From positions 195,867,887-195,931,886 of the forward strand of contig CP136062.1 of NCBI GenBank assembly GCA_032622095.1: DNA of 64,000 nucleotides, in the 5' to 3' direction. Origin of the DNA: Siphonodentalium dalli. Its lineage: Eukaryota; Mollusca; Scaphopoda; Gadilida; Siphonodentaliidae. Below are positions 46,108-58,892 of this stretch, in pieces. A program made the translations under genes and the position numbers. How positions within the stretch are numbered: position 1 is the first letter of the stretch; every line of letters begins with the position of its first letter. The notes under the pieces are model-generated. The model was not told where the DNA came from, searched no databases, and saw only the letters and a list, made by a program, of their open reading frames with translations.

Positions 46108-47503
46108 GTAAGCGAGGGTCTGTGCTGGCCCTGAATTTGTGTTTTCCAAACGTTCTGCCAAATAAAAATATTTTGGCTAAATCTTCAGAAATTGCAAAAT
46201 TATGTTGGATTGAAATTTATTCTCATATGCAATCATATTGACTACATATTGATAACCTGCCTTATTCGCTACTACGAAACTGGTATGAGGTTTTGGTGAC
46301 AAGGATGCTTTAGTGTCCAATTCTTGATAAATAATATCTACTTTCTTGTAGAGTTGAGAACTCACTTGCCAATTCTTTTGTCAAATGATTTATAAACGCC
46401 CTTTTGAAAAAAAGGTTGTATTATGTAATCAGTCTGTCCGTCCATTAACATTTTTGGTTTCTGACTGATAACTCTTGTTTTTATTTTTTTATCTGAACCA
46501 AAGCTGTTATGTGTGTTGCCCAGTTACAAATACAAGCCAAGTTCGAATACGGATTTTGTCCAATTATTTTCACATGAGTTACGGCCCTTTTTTGACAGCA
46601 TTTTGGCATTTAAATAGGGGTATATCAAATATTCTTTGTAAGCTCAAATTGTTATTGTACTTTGCCGTACTACAATTTGAAATGGCTAAAGGGCATATTT
46701 TGCGATGCTCTTGTTGCCAAATGTGAATTATTTTTGCCTTTAGCAAATATGGCAAGCAGCTGCAAGAAACTTGGGGTAAGACCAACATATACAAATTGTT
46801 TGATTGTCATCCTATTCTGACCATATTTTTTCAGCCAGTCATTAAAATTAATTTGTTTGCTTTTTATGTAAAATTTTTCAAGAACTCATTAGTCACTCGA
46901 ATTTGATCAACTTTGGCAGTTTAAAAGCAAATGGTATTATATAACATATCATACTGATTTAATATCCAGAACTAGCCCTGACTATGTTAGCAAGTATAAA
47001 ATAAAATTCACTGACCCACCCCAATAAAAAAGAGTGATAAGAATCAAGTAACTCCTTGTTAGTCTGTCCCTTATAAAATGTCCCTTGGTAAAAATAAAGA
47101 GTGTTTGTCTTACATCTGTTCAAAATTTGACAATGGCTGGACAATTTCTATGACTAACAAGATTAGACCAAATAAAAAAATGTTTTTTGTTTCGCGGCCC
47201 CACTACACATTTGATTTAAACCTGTGCATTGAACGTTTTTATTGCAAAACAAATAAAATCCAAACTTAAGCATGTAAGAAAAATATGCAACAAAATACCT
47301 AATTGGGACTTCTTGCTTAATTGTACTTTTGAACATTGTTTTCTAGATATGTTTGGTTATTTGGTGGAACTGAAGTTTGGGCAAGATTGTTGATCTAATC
47401 CCTCCTTCCAAATTATTTAGAGGTTCAAATTTCATCAAACAAGTCATGAATTGTCTCCCTTGGATTATCTCTGGTCTTCTAAGTTTTCTCTTATTCCTTT
47501 CAG

Positions 47504-49243
47504 TCGCTGAGACAGTATCCAAGAGACACCACAAAATTGACCAACATGACCTGCTTGTGACCTTATACCACACAGGCATTGGTGTAACGTCAGAAGAAAA
47601 ACCTCTTTTTAAAATTCCAGATGACATCTCTGTCACTGTTAACTCTCATAAGGTGAACTTTGTTTCAAGTGCACCTCAAAACAAGTCCAAACTGATGACA
47701 AATTTGGAAAAACTTTATGCACAGATTACATTTCCAAAGGATGGTGATTCTTTATTTGTTGGTAAGTGCATTTTGAACGAAAATGTAAGAAATTATAGAA
47801 AGCTTGTTAAAACCTGGAAACGTGATGCGGAGGATGCAATAAAGAAACACTTTGATGAACTCGAGATCATGGAGATTAAAATCATGCAAGAATTGTGGTC
47901 AGATGTGGTCGAAGCTTTAAAGGACCTGAAAATGGCGCAGAAAGAATCAGCATTATTAACTGCGGATGCAAACACATTCAGCCTTCGTGTGGTGGGCTTA
48001 AGTGGAATGACGAGCCCGATTATTTCTCAGGTAAATGAGATGAAGGATAAAGTAGAACAGATTTACGAGAGGAAAAAGCAACAGGTTTCTGAACCAGTCA
48101 AAACGCTTCCAGCTCACAAAGTACGACTGCTTCTGGCTGCTAAATTTCACGAAGAAATGCAAAAGAAGTTTGAGGACCTGAGGGTTAAGATCAATATAAA
48201 GTTGAATGAGATAACTTTCACTGGTCAATTGCAAGATATTTCAGCAGCGCAGTTGGATATGTATAAACGAATAAGCATGATCTGTGACTCGTCAGTTTTT
48301 GACTTACACGATGGAATTCTCAAGCTTCTCGATTACAGAGAGATTAGAGATCACATTGTGAAAAAATTGCGTGATAAGAAATCTGTAGGCATATGGGATG
48401 TCGAACCAGATAAAGTTCGTGTTTATGGTTTCTCTGAGGAAGACGTCACAAATACCTCAGATCTCGTCAAAACATGCATCATCGCTAACCAGATCAGTCT
48501 TGTTGGTGAACAACGAGAAGTTCTTTCCTCACGACAATGGCATTCCAAAAAACAGGAATTAGTTTTACAGTACGGAAATCTTCTTCACATAGTTCCGTCA
48601 GCAGATGATAAGGAATTATGGGTAATCGCTCTTGAGACGATCATAAGTGTTGTTATGGAAGTTGTCCGGGACTTTCTGCGACAAAACACAATATATCAGA
48701 AGAATATTCAAATTCCAAAAGGTGTGCTACGATTTCTGGCAACTCACTTTCAAAGAGACATTGACGCTATTACCAAAGACTTAGAACATCAGTTTGTCAG
48801 ATTAGAATTTCCGAAAAGTGGATTAGAGGTCAAAGTTCGAGGAACAGAGGACGGCCAGCAGAAAGTGATGAGTCACCTTAATGCACTCATTAAAACAGTG
48901 AGTTGTGGGAAACATGTGATTAAAAAACCAGGAATTCTCAATCTTCTGACTTCTGAAAATGGAAGGCAAAATGTTCTGCTCGTGGAGAAGACTGTTAAGT
49001 GTACAATAGAACTGATGACGGCAGAGTCTACGGTGTTGGCTGACTCTCTAGATGAGCTCTCATATAACGTAAATAGAACAAACCAAAACTTTCAGATGTC
49101 GTCAAGCTGTGCCGTATCCAAGGGGTGCCGGCTTATAGCCGGATGTGGAGATATAACATTGATGAAGGTTGATGTGGTTGTGAATGCTGCTAACGCTGAA
49201 ATGATGCATGTTGGTGGACTGGCGAAGGCTATCATAGAGAAAG
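47504..49243 (+). CDS. PARP14-like: PARP14-like gene, exon E11: end of RRM6, KH-like region, start of macro domain 1
   Basis: The acceptor is cttattcctttcag and the donor GAAAG|GTGGGT; 580 codons, phase 1-1, the largest exon. Residues 1-25 (VAETVSKRHHKIDQHDLLVT...) finish RRM6. The next ~500 residues are a charged alpha/beta region without low complexity, in the position where PARP14 homologues carry repeated KH-like folds; assignment to KH rests on position and pattern, not on a motif I can prove. The last ~45 residues start macro domain 1: GCGDITLMKVDVVVNAAN, then HVGGLAKAI, the adenine- and ribose-binding part. The GD, NAAN and GG residues expected for ADP-ribose binding are present. Unspliced read-through stops after GGTGGG at TGA. 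Confidence 0.95.
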
Positions 49244-49489
49244 GTGGGTGAATTTGCTTCTGAATTTTGTTGCAGATTGAGGTTGTGTATAGTTTAGTTC
49301 AGTTCGATATTTAAAGTCAAATTTTGCGCTTCTTGCAGTGTTGCAAACTGATGCTTCACTATCAAGGCCTGAAATTCACCTTCTGGGGACCTCATTTTGC
49401 TTAGGCCTCATCTTCTCTGGACAGTATATATATATTATCAAATTAACAAGTTTTTAGTTTCTTTAGAAACTTCTTTAGAAAGATGCTTT

Positions 49490-51200
49490 TTTACAATGTA
49501 GCTCACCTGAGACGCAGTCTTAGGTGGAGCTATAGTCATCACTCCTCGTCCGTCCATCGTCAGTCCGTCCGTCAACAATTCTTTGAACATCTCCTCTGGA
49601 ACCATAAGACCGAATGGGTTCATATTTGGTGTGGATGTTCCCCAGGTGACTCTCATTCAGATTTGTTCAAATGAGGTCACTGGGTCAAATAGTTGCGAAG
49701 CCAGGTCCATAAATCTTTCCCACCATAGTAATTCTTTTAAACATCTTCTTCAGAACGATAAGATCGAATTGTTTCATATTTGGTTTGGATGTTCCCTAGG
49801 TGACTCACATTCAGATTTGTTCACTTGGTGAAATAGTTGCGATGCCAGGGCCATAACTCTTTCCCTCCATAGTAATTCTTAAAATGACTTCTTCTCAAAT
49901 ACCATCAGGCCATATGGGTTCATATTTGGTATGAAGGATCCTTGGGTGACTGGGGTTCAGATTTGTTCAAATCAAGTCACTGGGTCAAATGTGGGTGGGG
50001 CCAGGGACATAACTCCAAAATCATTTTTTTAACCAAAAAAAGAAAAAATATTATATATTAAAAAATAAAAGAATATTTAAAAAAAAATGTGAAATTGTTT
50101 TTTTATTAAAATATTTAAAAAAAAGAAGAAAAAATATGTATTTAACTCCATGATCTATTATATCTATATATATATTTTTTTTGAATATTGAAAAACTAAT
50201 GCCATTTCATTTCTGAAGGTTGTGCCCCCCTGGCCCTTCACTCAAGTTCACTGCTTCTGCCACCCTGGTCCCAAAAATAATATTTACTCAAATTCTTGAC
50301 AGAGAATCATTAATAAGAAGCATTTACTTTGGCTCTAACTGTATGCGGGGTATGCCTACACATGTCAAGTGAAATCTGACATTTTTATAAACATTCCCTG
50401 GAGATCTGCTAGAGGTCATTAATTCCCAATTACAACAACAATCTATCATATGTATTGTTCAAATTTTTCAACAGGATATTTAACACTCCCACATCCACCA
50501 CATCACTAGAACATATTTGGCAAACTTGAAAAGTGTACTTTGAAAGAACCACCAGCTCTATTTAGCTCATATTTAATATTGAGGCTCCTTGGGTGATTGG
50601 GATTCAGATTTGTTCAATCAGAGTCACCAGGTCAAGTAGGTGCAAGGCCAGCTACATTACTATTTCTCTCCATAGTAATTCATGATATGCCTTCTATGCA
50701 AGAATCAAATGGCCTATTTTGCTTATATTTGGTATGAAATTACCTTGGGTGACAGATATGTGAAAATATGTTTGCAAGAATTAGTTGGCTTATTTAGCAT
50801 GGAATGTTCTTGTTTGACTGCAATTCAGATTTTTTTTTAATGGGGTCACCTGGTCAAATAGAGGCCAAGTGAAGGACAGTTTCCCTCTTAACATGCTTCC
50901 TTCACAAGGACCATCAGATCTATTTTACTGATATTTAGTATGAAGGGTTCTTTGGTGTCTCAGGGATTCAAATTTATTCAGATGGGGTCACCAGGTTAAA
51001 TAGGGTGGGACCAGGGACCACCCTATTGAGGCTGGTATATGTCTCTATAGTAATTCTTAAAATGTCTTCTCAAGAGAGGTTGGACTATTTAGCTTACATA
51101 TAGTGTGGAGGATCCTTTAGTGACTGAGATTCAGATTTGTTAAAATGAGGTCAACCTGTCAATAAATGGCGGGGTTATGGGGAGTTAACACTTTTGTGTC
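49490..51200 (+). repeat. Degenerate tandem array ('gattcagatttgttcaaatg' type)
   Basis: Begins tgtagctcacctgagacgca with CCGTCC tracts, then ~150-bp units with 'gggttcatatttggtatgaa', 'ttgggtgactgggattcaga', 'gtcactgggtcaaat' and 'ccagggacataact', decaying towards 51200. An A/T-rich tract is at 50025-50200. In the intron between E11 and E12. Confidence 0.7.
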
Positions 51201-51924
51201 TAATAAAATCATTGAAATACCAAATTCATTAAAACATCTACCTTGGAACCACCTGACTGATTAATCTGACATACATGTATGGGTTTTGGGTCCATGGATA
51301 ATTGGGCTTCAAACATGTCTAAATGGTTTTATAAAAAAGGCACTTGTAAGATTGAAATTCCAACAATTGAGAAAGTTTGAGGTGTCGGTTGTGAAATTCC
51401 AACCTAAGACTTGGGAGTCTGTAGCCCGGTCGGGAGGGGACTTGTTGAGCTGGAGGAGGGGGGTGATCAGTAGTGTACAGTTGGTAATTTCAAGGTGCAT
51501 TTTCACCAATCTACATACGTGAAGTCTCTCTAGCCACATATCCTGTTTAGATCTACTTCTTTTAAAGTGATATGAAACACTCCGGTATGGTGATTAAATA
51601 GAAATGGAGAATAATCTTGTTCAAAGTAGTCATTTGTACAAATATTATATCTAAATTGACAACACACACCATCATTCTTTTATATTAATTAAATGCAGTG
51701 ACTGCCGATGGTGAAATCGTTTTCGTTAGTTTATCGCCGATAGAAGCGTCCCGATTCGAGTAGTAAATATTTACAATTTAGCGTAGTTGAGACAATGTTT
51801 TCAATGGAGTGGTACGGTCCCCCAGTCTTATCAGTCTTTGCAGTCTGGTGGGCGACCCCACAGTCATTGACTGTCTTGTCTTGTTTAGTTTAGTTTTTCT
51901 ATATCCCCAAATTGGCAGAGTCTA

Positions 51925-52075
51925 GGTCTCCCATAGCATAATAGGCCATGCACACTGAGGTTCCCAGAGGATGAATTATGGTGATGCTAGCTGCCTGTGT
52001 GCAGTAGTATCACTAAATTCACCCGCTGGGGACCTAATTCAGAAAATGTGCAGCACCATATTTTCAGACCTGATC
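51925..52075. mobile_element. Decayed half copy of the double fold-back MITE
   Basis: Contains cactgaggttcccagagga, 'gtgatgctag' and 'atcactaaattcaccc' in the order of one arm-pair of the element at 15629, then 'tggggacctaattc'. No target duplication is visible. A shorter scrap (aattcaccttctggggacct) lies at 49370-49392. Confidence 0.6.
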
Positions 52076-52178
52076 ATAGCTCTACGCGTTTTAAAAAGTT
52101 GTATTGGGGCTGCAAAATAAGAAAATAAGTATCTGGGGGAAATAACTGCCAGTGTTGTCTGTGTTAAATGTGATATTA

Positions 52179-52532
52179 GGCCAAAACAAAAAACTTCTCT
52201 GTTTCCGATAACATTGGGAACATTTTCCAGACAGGCAGGCAGGGATTTGTTTTTTTTAATTTTTTTTTTTTTTTTAAACCTTGGATATAAACATGTTGTC
52301 CCTTGTTCATTCACTCTGCACTAAGATCTCTACCAATGACTGAGCTTAATAACCCACTTATTCTTGCTTTTGGGATTGGGAAAACAATAAAAATTCACAT
52401 TAAGTTGATTAACACTCTTAACAGGTAACTATATAGACTAGCTTTCTGGAGAAAATTGAAAAAAAAATTGAAACAGGCAAGAAAATCTGAGCCAGGCAGG
52501 TTATCGGAAACAAAGAGGTTTTTTTTTTGGCC
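52179..52532. mobile_element. MITE with GGCCAAAAC...TGTTTCCGATAAC ends
   Basis: Left end ggccaaaacaaaaaacttct then ctgtttccgataac; the right end is the inverse (gttatcggaaacaaagagg, T-run, ggcc). About 35-bp terminal inverted repeats, with 'caggcaggcagg' and 'ccaggcagg' further in. Non-coding. In the intron between E11 and E12. Confidence 0.75.
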
Positions 52533-53953
52533 TTACTGGTTTGGTGGTTTACTTATATCATAAAGCTGTGAAAGTTCAGAAAAGATTGAGAAATTAGGAT
52601 AAATACTCATTGACGAGTAGTTCCTTTTGGAAATGTCCAGATAATAATTTCAACAAATTATCTGAACATTTCCCACCTTTATATAGGAATCCTTCTGCAC
52701 ATGTATTATGAGTCGTCTGCTTATATTACCTGAACATCTCTCCAGATGAATATTGAATTGAATTGAATATTTGTTTACTAGTATTATAGTGACATTGTCT
52801 TGTATATATGTAGAGAATATCCGCATACTTTAGCTGAATAAAGAATGTATGTGTATGTGGGCATTTATTTGGCGAGCCTCTAGGTGAGCCAAATTGATGC
52901 TCACATACGAGCAAAAATAAATTCTCTATTCAGCTACACTATGTGGATGTTCTGTTTATCCACCGAACAAATTTAAATGTATTTTATTTTTATCACAGTT
53001 TTTGTCAAAAAATGTCGCAAAATTCACAGGCTCCTTATAGAGAAGCGATGACCTACTTAGCGACTTTATCTGTATAATAGAGACTAATTAATTATGAAAC
53101 AGTTTTGTATTCATGCGACTGCACTGCGAAATAGTCCAATTATAATTTCTAAATTATGCCGGAAAAATATCATAGCATGCTGTAATTTCTAATAAAATTT
53201 AAATGATTCGCGTTACTCAAATCTAAAACTGAAATGTTCGAGTATATCAGTCATGTGAATTTGGATGTTTTTGCCTGAAACTTATTAATGAATTGAAAGT
53301 CTGAACTTTAGCGGTAGCACCAGCACCAAGATCGGCAGTGCAAATGCACCAGTTCACGTCACAGAAGAATATCGTATACTTTATAATAAAGAAACTGCCA
53401 ATTGCTTAATAAAAATTTATAGACTTCACCAACTGAATATTGAAACATTTTATTTGAGTGCGTTTTGGGGCGCAGCTTTTGATCTTTTAGAAGGGTGTCG
53501 CCACAGATTGCACGAAAATACGTTGTGGATGTTGACGTTTCTAAGGACACTGTCGCTAACAACGGAAACCAGCATGGTCTATTCTAATGATGCTCCATAA
53601 CATTATTACGACCCAATGATGTCACTCACGAACTGCTGGAGGTTAACTGGTCCAAGTTCCTGTAACCTTTCTTCCTCGCATATTATTAAGTTTATCTGGT
53701 TAGTAGAGGATGCTTTATCTGTCTAGTAGATGGATAGAGGCGTGGTTTATCTGATGGGCTTTATATGTATAGTAGAGAGGGGTAGGAGGTGGATAAAAAT
53801 CCATACAATATAACAATAATCGGCCACAACACCTGGCCCACAGGGCCTATAAGTTACTCTATTTACAAATAAATAACAAATAATAGACCATATTCTAATG
53901 TATTCTTCTATAACAGAATGGGAGAATCCATTCAGTAAAGAAATATCTTTTAG
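52533..53953. other. Intron between E11 and E12, before the minisatellite
   Basis: Holds a 'TATACTAAAT'-family fragment (52590-52680, ccagataataatttcaacaa) and a short inverted pair around 52810-52930 (gagaatatccgcatacttta / attctctattcagct). Otherwise nothing recognised. Confidence 0.4.
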
Positions 53954-55325
53954 TTTTGGGCTGTGATTCTATGCTTAAATATCACAAGGTTTAAATTCTA
54001 TCTTTTTGTTTTGGGCTGTGATTCTATGGTTAAATATCACATGTTTATATGCTACCTTTTTATTTGGGCTGTGATTCTATGGTTAAATATCACATGTTTA
54101 CATGCTATCTTATTATTTTGGGCTGTGATTCTATGGTTAAATTTCACATGTTTACATGCTATCTTTTTATTTTGGGCTGTGAGTCTATGGCTAATATCAG
54201 ATGTTTACATGCTATCTTATTATTTTGGGCTGTGATTCTATGGTTAAATGTCACATGTTTACATGCTATCTTTTTATTTTGGGCTGTGATTCTATGGTAA
54301 AATGTCACATGTTTACATGCTATCTTTTTATTTTGGGCTTTGATTCTATGGCTAAATGTCACATGTTTACATGCTATCTTTTTATTTTGGGCTGTGATTC
54401 TATGGTTAAATGTCACATGTTTACATGCTATCTTATTATTTTGGGCTGTGATTCTATATTTAAATGTCACATGTTTACATGCTATCTTTTTATTTTGGGC
54501 TGTGATTCTATGGTTAAATGTCACATGTTTACATGCTATCTTTTTATTTTGGGCTGTGATTCTATGGTTAAATGTCACATGTTTACATGCTATCTTATTA
54601 TTTTGGGCTGTGATTCTATGGTTAAATGTCACATGTTTACATGCTATCTTATTATTTTGGGCTGTGATTCTATATTTAAATGTCACATGTTTACATGCTA
54701 TCTTTTTATTTTGGGCTGTGATTCTATATTTAAATGTCACATGTTTACATGCTATCTTTTTATTTTGGGCTGTGATTTTATATTTAAATGTCACATGTTT
54801 ACATGCTATCTTTTTATTTTGGGCTGTGATTCTATGGTTAAATGTCACATGTTTACATGCTATCTTTTTATTTTGGGCTGTGATTCTATGGTTAAATGTC
54901 ACATGTTTACATGCTATCTTATTATTTTGGGCTGTGATTCTATGGTTAAATGTCACATGTTTACATGCTATCTTATTATTTTGGGCTGTGATTCTATATT
55001 TAAATGTCACATGTTTACATGCTATCTTTTTATTTTGGGCTGTGATTCTATATTTAAATGTCACATGTTTACATGCTATCTTTTTATTTTGGGCTGTGAT
55101 TCTATATTTAAATGTCACATGTTTACATGCTATCTTTTTATTTTGGGCTGTGATTCTATATTTAATTGTCACATGTTTACATGCTATCTTTTTATTTTGG
55201 GCTGTGATTCTATGGTTAAATGTCACATGTTTACATGCTATCTTATTATTTTGGGCTGTGATTCTATGGTTAAATGTCACATGTTTACATGCTATCTTTT
55301 TATTTTGGGCTGTGATTCTATTTTA
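53954..55325 (+). repeat. 54-bp minisatellite, ~25 copies, abutting the E12 splice acceptor
   Basis: The unit starts TTTTGGGCTGTGATTCTATG, then GTTAAATGTCACATGTTTAC, then ATGCTATCTTATTA. The first ~4 units are diverged; the rest are nearly identical, with variants ATGG/ATAT and TTTTTA/TTATTA arranged in blocks (higher-order repeats). The last unit breaks at ttctattttaaag, which is the acceptor of E12. Because 54 is a multiple of three and the unit lacks stops in several frames, long spurious reading frames appear on both strands. From 54201 to 55326 there is no AG dinucleotide on the plus strand. Confidence 0.95.
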
Positions 55326-55328
55326 AAG

Positions 55329-55811
55329 GTGGCTGGGAAATACAAGATGAATGCTCCCGATATGTGAAGAAGCATGGTGAAGTTAAAACTGGTGATGTCA
55401 TGAAATCGAAGAATGGTCGCCTTCCTTGTAAAATCCTTCTACATGCTGTGGGGCCGATATGGCAAGGTGGAAGAAAAAATGAGGAAGACACATTATGGGA
55501 ACTGATTGTGAAATGTTTGGAAAAAGCAGTTGGTTATAAGTCCATTTGCTTCCCACTGATCAGTGGGGGTCAGTACGGGTTTCCCCTCCCCAGCCTTGCG
55601 AAGACGATTATAGCAGCAATTAAGGATGCTGTTACAGAGATTGACCAGTTTAACTTCTCAGAGATCTACATCTGTGATATAAATCAGAAGAATATCAGTT
55701 TCGTTACCGAGGCGATGCAGAACATTTATGGTTCTTCCAAGGTGAAACTTACAGAAAAGAAGCACAAACTACCCCCGCTTGTAACCCCATCACAGAGATC
55801 ATCACTTTCAG
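55329..55811 (+). CDS. PARP14-like: PARP14-like gene, exon E12: remainder of macro domain 1
   Basis: The acceptor is ttctattttaaag and the donor TTCAG|GTAAGC; 161 codons, phase 1-1. Joined to E11 it reads EKGGWEIQDECSRYVKKHG, continuous with the macro fold. Then come KILLHAVGPIW, SICFPLISGGQYGFPLPSLA (the phosphate-binding loop, SGGQYGFP) and the C-terminal helix of the domain, followed by a basic/polar linker. In human PARP14 the first macro domain reverses mono-ADP-ribosylation; the loops needed are present here, but hydrolase activity is inference. The acceptor lies at the very edge of a 54-bp minisatellite that fills the preceding intron. Confidence 0.95.
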
Positions 55812-57459
55812 GTAAGCAGCAGTCACACAATTTACTACTTTCTGAAAGGAAAAACAAGATAAACTTAAGTATCAGTATGTAATAGCACCTGCTCTCCCGC
55901 GGCGAAGCGAAGCGACCTAGGGTATACGTATGCGAATATGAAATATACTAATCGACTTTTTCGGCCCACTCTAAAAATAGATTGAACTTACCTAAAATAG
56001 GAAAATTTATTCATAACTCAAGGGTCAGCCGAGTCCAAAAATTATTTTGGCCGACGGCCGCCATTTTGTATTGATTAATTCCACCTCGAAATGTGTAATT
56101 GGGCAAAATGCTCCAGGGCAAAAATAAAAATCTTTTTTCCGGTAAATGTTAACTATACTTCATCATACATAGGAACATCATGCTCCTAAAGCCAAAGATA
56201 TTTTTAAAATATTAATGTAAATTAAACCAAAGCCCTGGTTAACAAAAACTGAAATTGCATTAAAAAGTTTTGTTTACATATTTTATAAAATTATTAAAAA
56301 TATTTGCCCCGAAAGAGGATTCTATTTGCCTTACTGGCCGTTTAGATTTGATCTTCCATTTTCTAACGGTATTTCCGCCTAAAAGATTGAAGAAATATTC
56401 TCAAAGATCAAGGCCGACATACGGAAATTATAAGTTCCGATTGAAAGATCGCAGAATACTTTTAAGATTGCTTCTTGGGAAACCAGTAAAGGCGTCATGA
56501 CACCAAGACGTACATCATGACGTCACAACCTACATCGGCGCGCAAAATGCCAGACAGGACTGCGTCGATCGCCAGCCAGCTGAGACTCGTATTATACGGG
56601 CAGGCTAAACATCCACATTTACATTATATGTGATTATTTACATACATTGTATATATTATTTTCTTGTGCCCCGTTAGGGTATATCATCAAATCCTTCTAA
56701 TCCGATAATCCCATGAACAGTAACAACCGGTGAAGCGGGCGCAAATTACGTTTACGTATGCTCATATTATTCTGAGTAGCTATTGATGCTGTCCTGCTAA
56801 TTTACTTTGATATTAAAACCTTCTGGCGGTTTTGACAATATTTATTCACAATTTTATTTTTATTTTGACAATAAAAAAAAATAGACACTCTTCACCCATA
56901 ATTAGAGTTTTATAGGATTGGAAAATGTTCTCCATTTTGTAGAAATTTAGCATCTCAAATTGAAAATAAAAAATTTTCACCCAAAATTCCTGATGTATCT
57001 GATGTATTTTGAATAAAATCAGTTCAAAGCCAAATTTTTTATTGAAAGTCGATTGTTAAAACAAGAAACACTAGGAGCTAATATGATATTGTGAAAGTAA
57101 ATAAAAACAGATATCCATTAATGTAAAAACACAAAAACCGGAAATATAATGGTACAGATTAGGTACATATAAAATCATATAATTATTTATAATGTATAAA
57201 AACAAATTAGTTGGGACAGATAACATCATATTTAGGATAGTGATTAGCCAGTTCTGTGCAGGCAAAAATAATGGAGAAACTATTTAATACTGAGTTATTG
57301 CAATGTCATTCACAAGTTCATGTCAAACCTAGTAAAAAAAGAAATACAGGAAAAAAATTAAACCATACTCTGTTATCCCTTTCTTCATTCTCCACAGAGC
57401 TGTCAAATCGATATGGTATTTATGTGTTTATTATTAGCTCAACTTGATAAGGCTATTGT
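55812..57459. other. Intron between E12 and E13, first part
   Basis: AT-rich. 'gcggcgaagcgaagcg' at about 55899 and 'ggtgaagcgggcgcaaatta' at about 56729 may be the ends of a decayed element, but I could not confirm inverted termini. No gene. Confidence 0.35.
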
Positions 57460-57860
57460 CATGGGTTGGCGTCCGTCCATGTGTCCATCAATAATTTCAT
57501 TTGGCCACATCCTTCATCCGATCTGACCAAACTTCAAATGAACATTCCAGGTGACCTCCAGACTGGAGCCGAAATTCATTAAAAAACATGACCACCAGCA
57601 GCCATCTTGGATTTCACATTTGAATTCATCGGCACACACTCCAGCCTACTTTTATTGGAGAATTATTTTGAAAATTTAAAGACTTGTTTAGGATCACATC
57701 TAAATGGGAGATATCCAATTTGAAAGGAAAAACATTGCCATCTTTGCATGACTAAATAATTTGGCATGCACTATAATGTACTACAGCCAACATTTTTCAT
57801 CCAATTGATCCCAAACTTGATATGACTCTTCATGTTGACCTCTGGTACTACTTAAACATT
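57460..57860 (+). repeat. Dispersed tandem repeat, two units
   Basis: Starts gttggcgtccgtccatgtgt, then 'aaaaacatgaccaccagcag', 'ccatcttggatttcacattt' and a second decayed unit. In the intron between E12 and E13. Confidence 0.65.
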
Positions 57861-58046
57861 TAAACTTTTGCTGGTATTACTTAAACATTTCAACTCTCTG
57901 CATTCTTTATCGCTCCACTGACTGAAATCATAATCATGACATTATCCAATCACCAAGATGAGCTAGAGTATCATTGACACTTTCATATGTATACCTTACA
58001 ATATGTATGCAATATTCCACATTTATATATTGTTTAATCTTTGCAG

Positions 58047-58135
58047 CAACCTCTGGTGGTGGTGATTCTGTGCCACAGTTGAACAGTATATCTGTTGCTG
58101 TTAATCTCATTAAAGGAGTGATGGATAAGCAAAAG
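58047..58135 (+). CDS. PARP14-like: PARP14-like gene, exon E13: linker and first strands of macro domain 2
   Basis: The acceptor is tgtttaatctttgcag and the donor CAAAAG|GTAATA; 89 nt, phase 1 to phase 0. It encodes a short Gly/Ser linker followed by ISVAVNLIKGVMDKQK, which leads directly into TDVLVNTT of E14 as beta1/beta2 of a macro fold. This is where intron phase along the gene switches from 1 to 0. Confidence 0.87.
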
Positions 58136-58892
58136 GTAATATATCCTAGAAAACTTACAGATAAGTGTGTCAACAGTATATATTGCATATATAATACACA
58201 AATGTAATGTAAACAGCACAAAACTACTATCTTATGATATGCCTACACACATGGCATGGTTTTGACACAAAAGTATAGGCCTACATTTGCTTTCCCAGCT
58301 TGCTTATAGTGACAAAGTACGCAAATTCTAACTACATGAAGCTTGTCAAGGGACAAAGTTTTGTTTTCAGTAAAGCAGAGCAAGGACTATTTTTTATACA
58401 GAAAAACATTTGTATGTGCTGGTATATGTCTCTTTTATCAATATTTATCGGAATTTTTAATTCTGTATAAAGGTAATAATTTCTGTATATTTTAAAACTT
58501 TGTTTTTAGTCAGTTATTGGACACATGACTGGACATTCAGAACTTAAACTAGAAGCATTTATTGTATAACTACATATATAGTTTATGCAATTTATCTAAA
58601 ATGTGGCTCGGGTCCAAATACAACGTGCAAGCCGATTCCTCTTTATATTTAAATTTATTTAATCACTTTTCTTGACAGAGGTATATCCTTAGCCCCACTG
58701 GGTCAGTTCCACCTGAAATTGATATTTGAACCTATAGTCAGATCTGAAGCTGAACATATGTTGGCATTCTAAGCTGCCAACATAAACACCACTTGCACTC
58801 TCCCATGGACATACCTGCAAATTCAATGTTGATAACATTTCCAACACAAAGCTTTATGACCAAAGGGAATCAACCCCAGGCGGATTTGCTCC

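Noticed and set aside
54159-55367. Long open frames on both strands (388 codons plus, 373 codons minus, 328 codons in another plus frame)
   Set aside because: They are by-products of a 54-bp tandem repeat whose unit length is a multiple of three. They lie in the intron between the two halves of macro domain 1, and the plus-strand frame runs across the E12 acceptor in the wrong frame.
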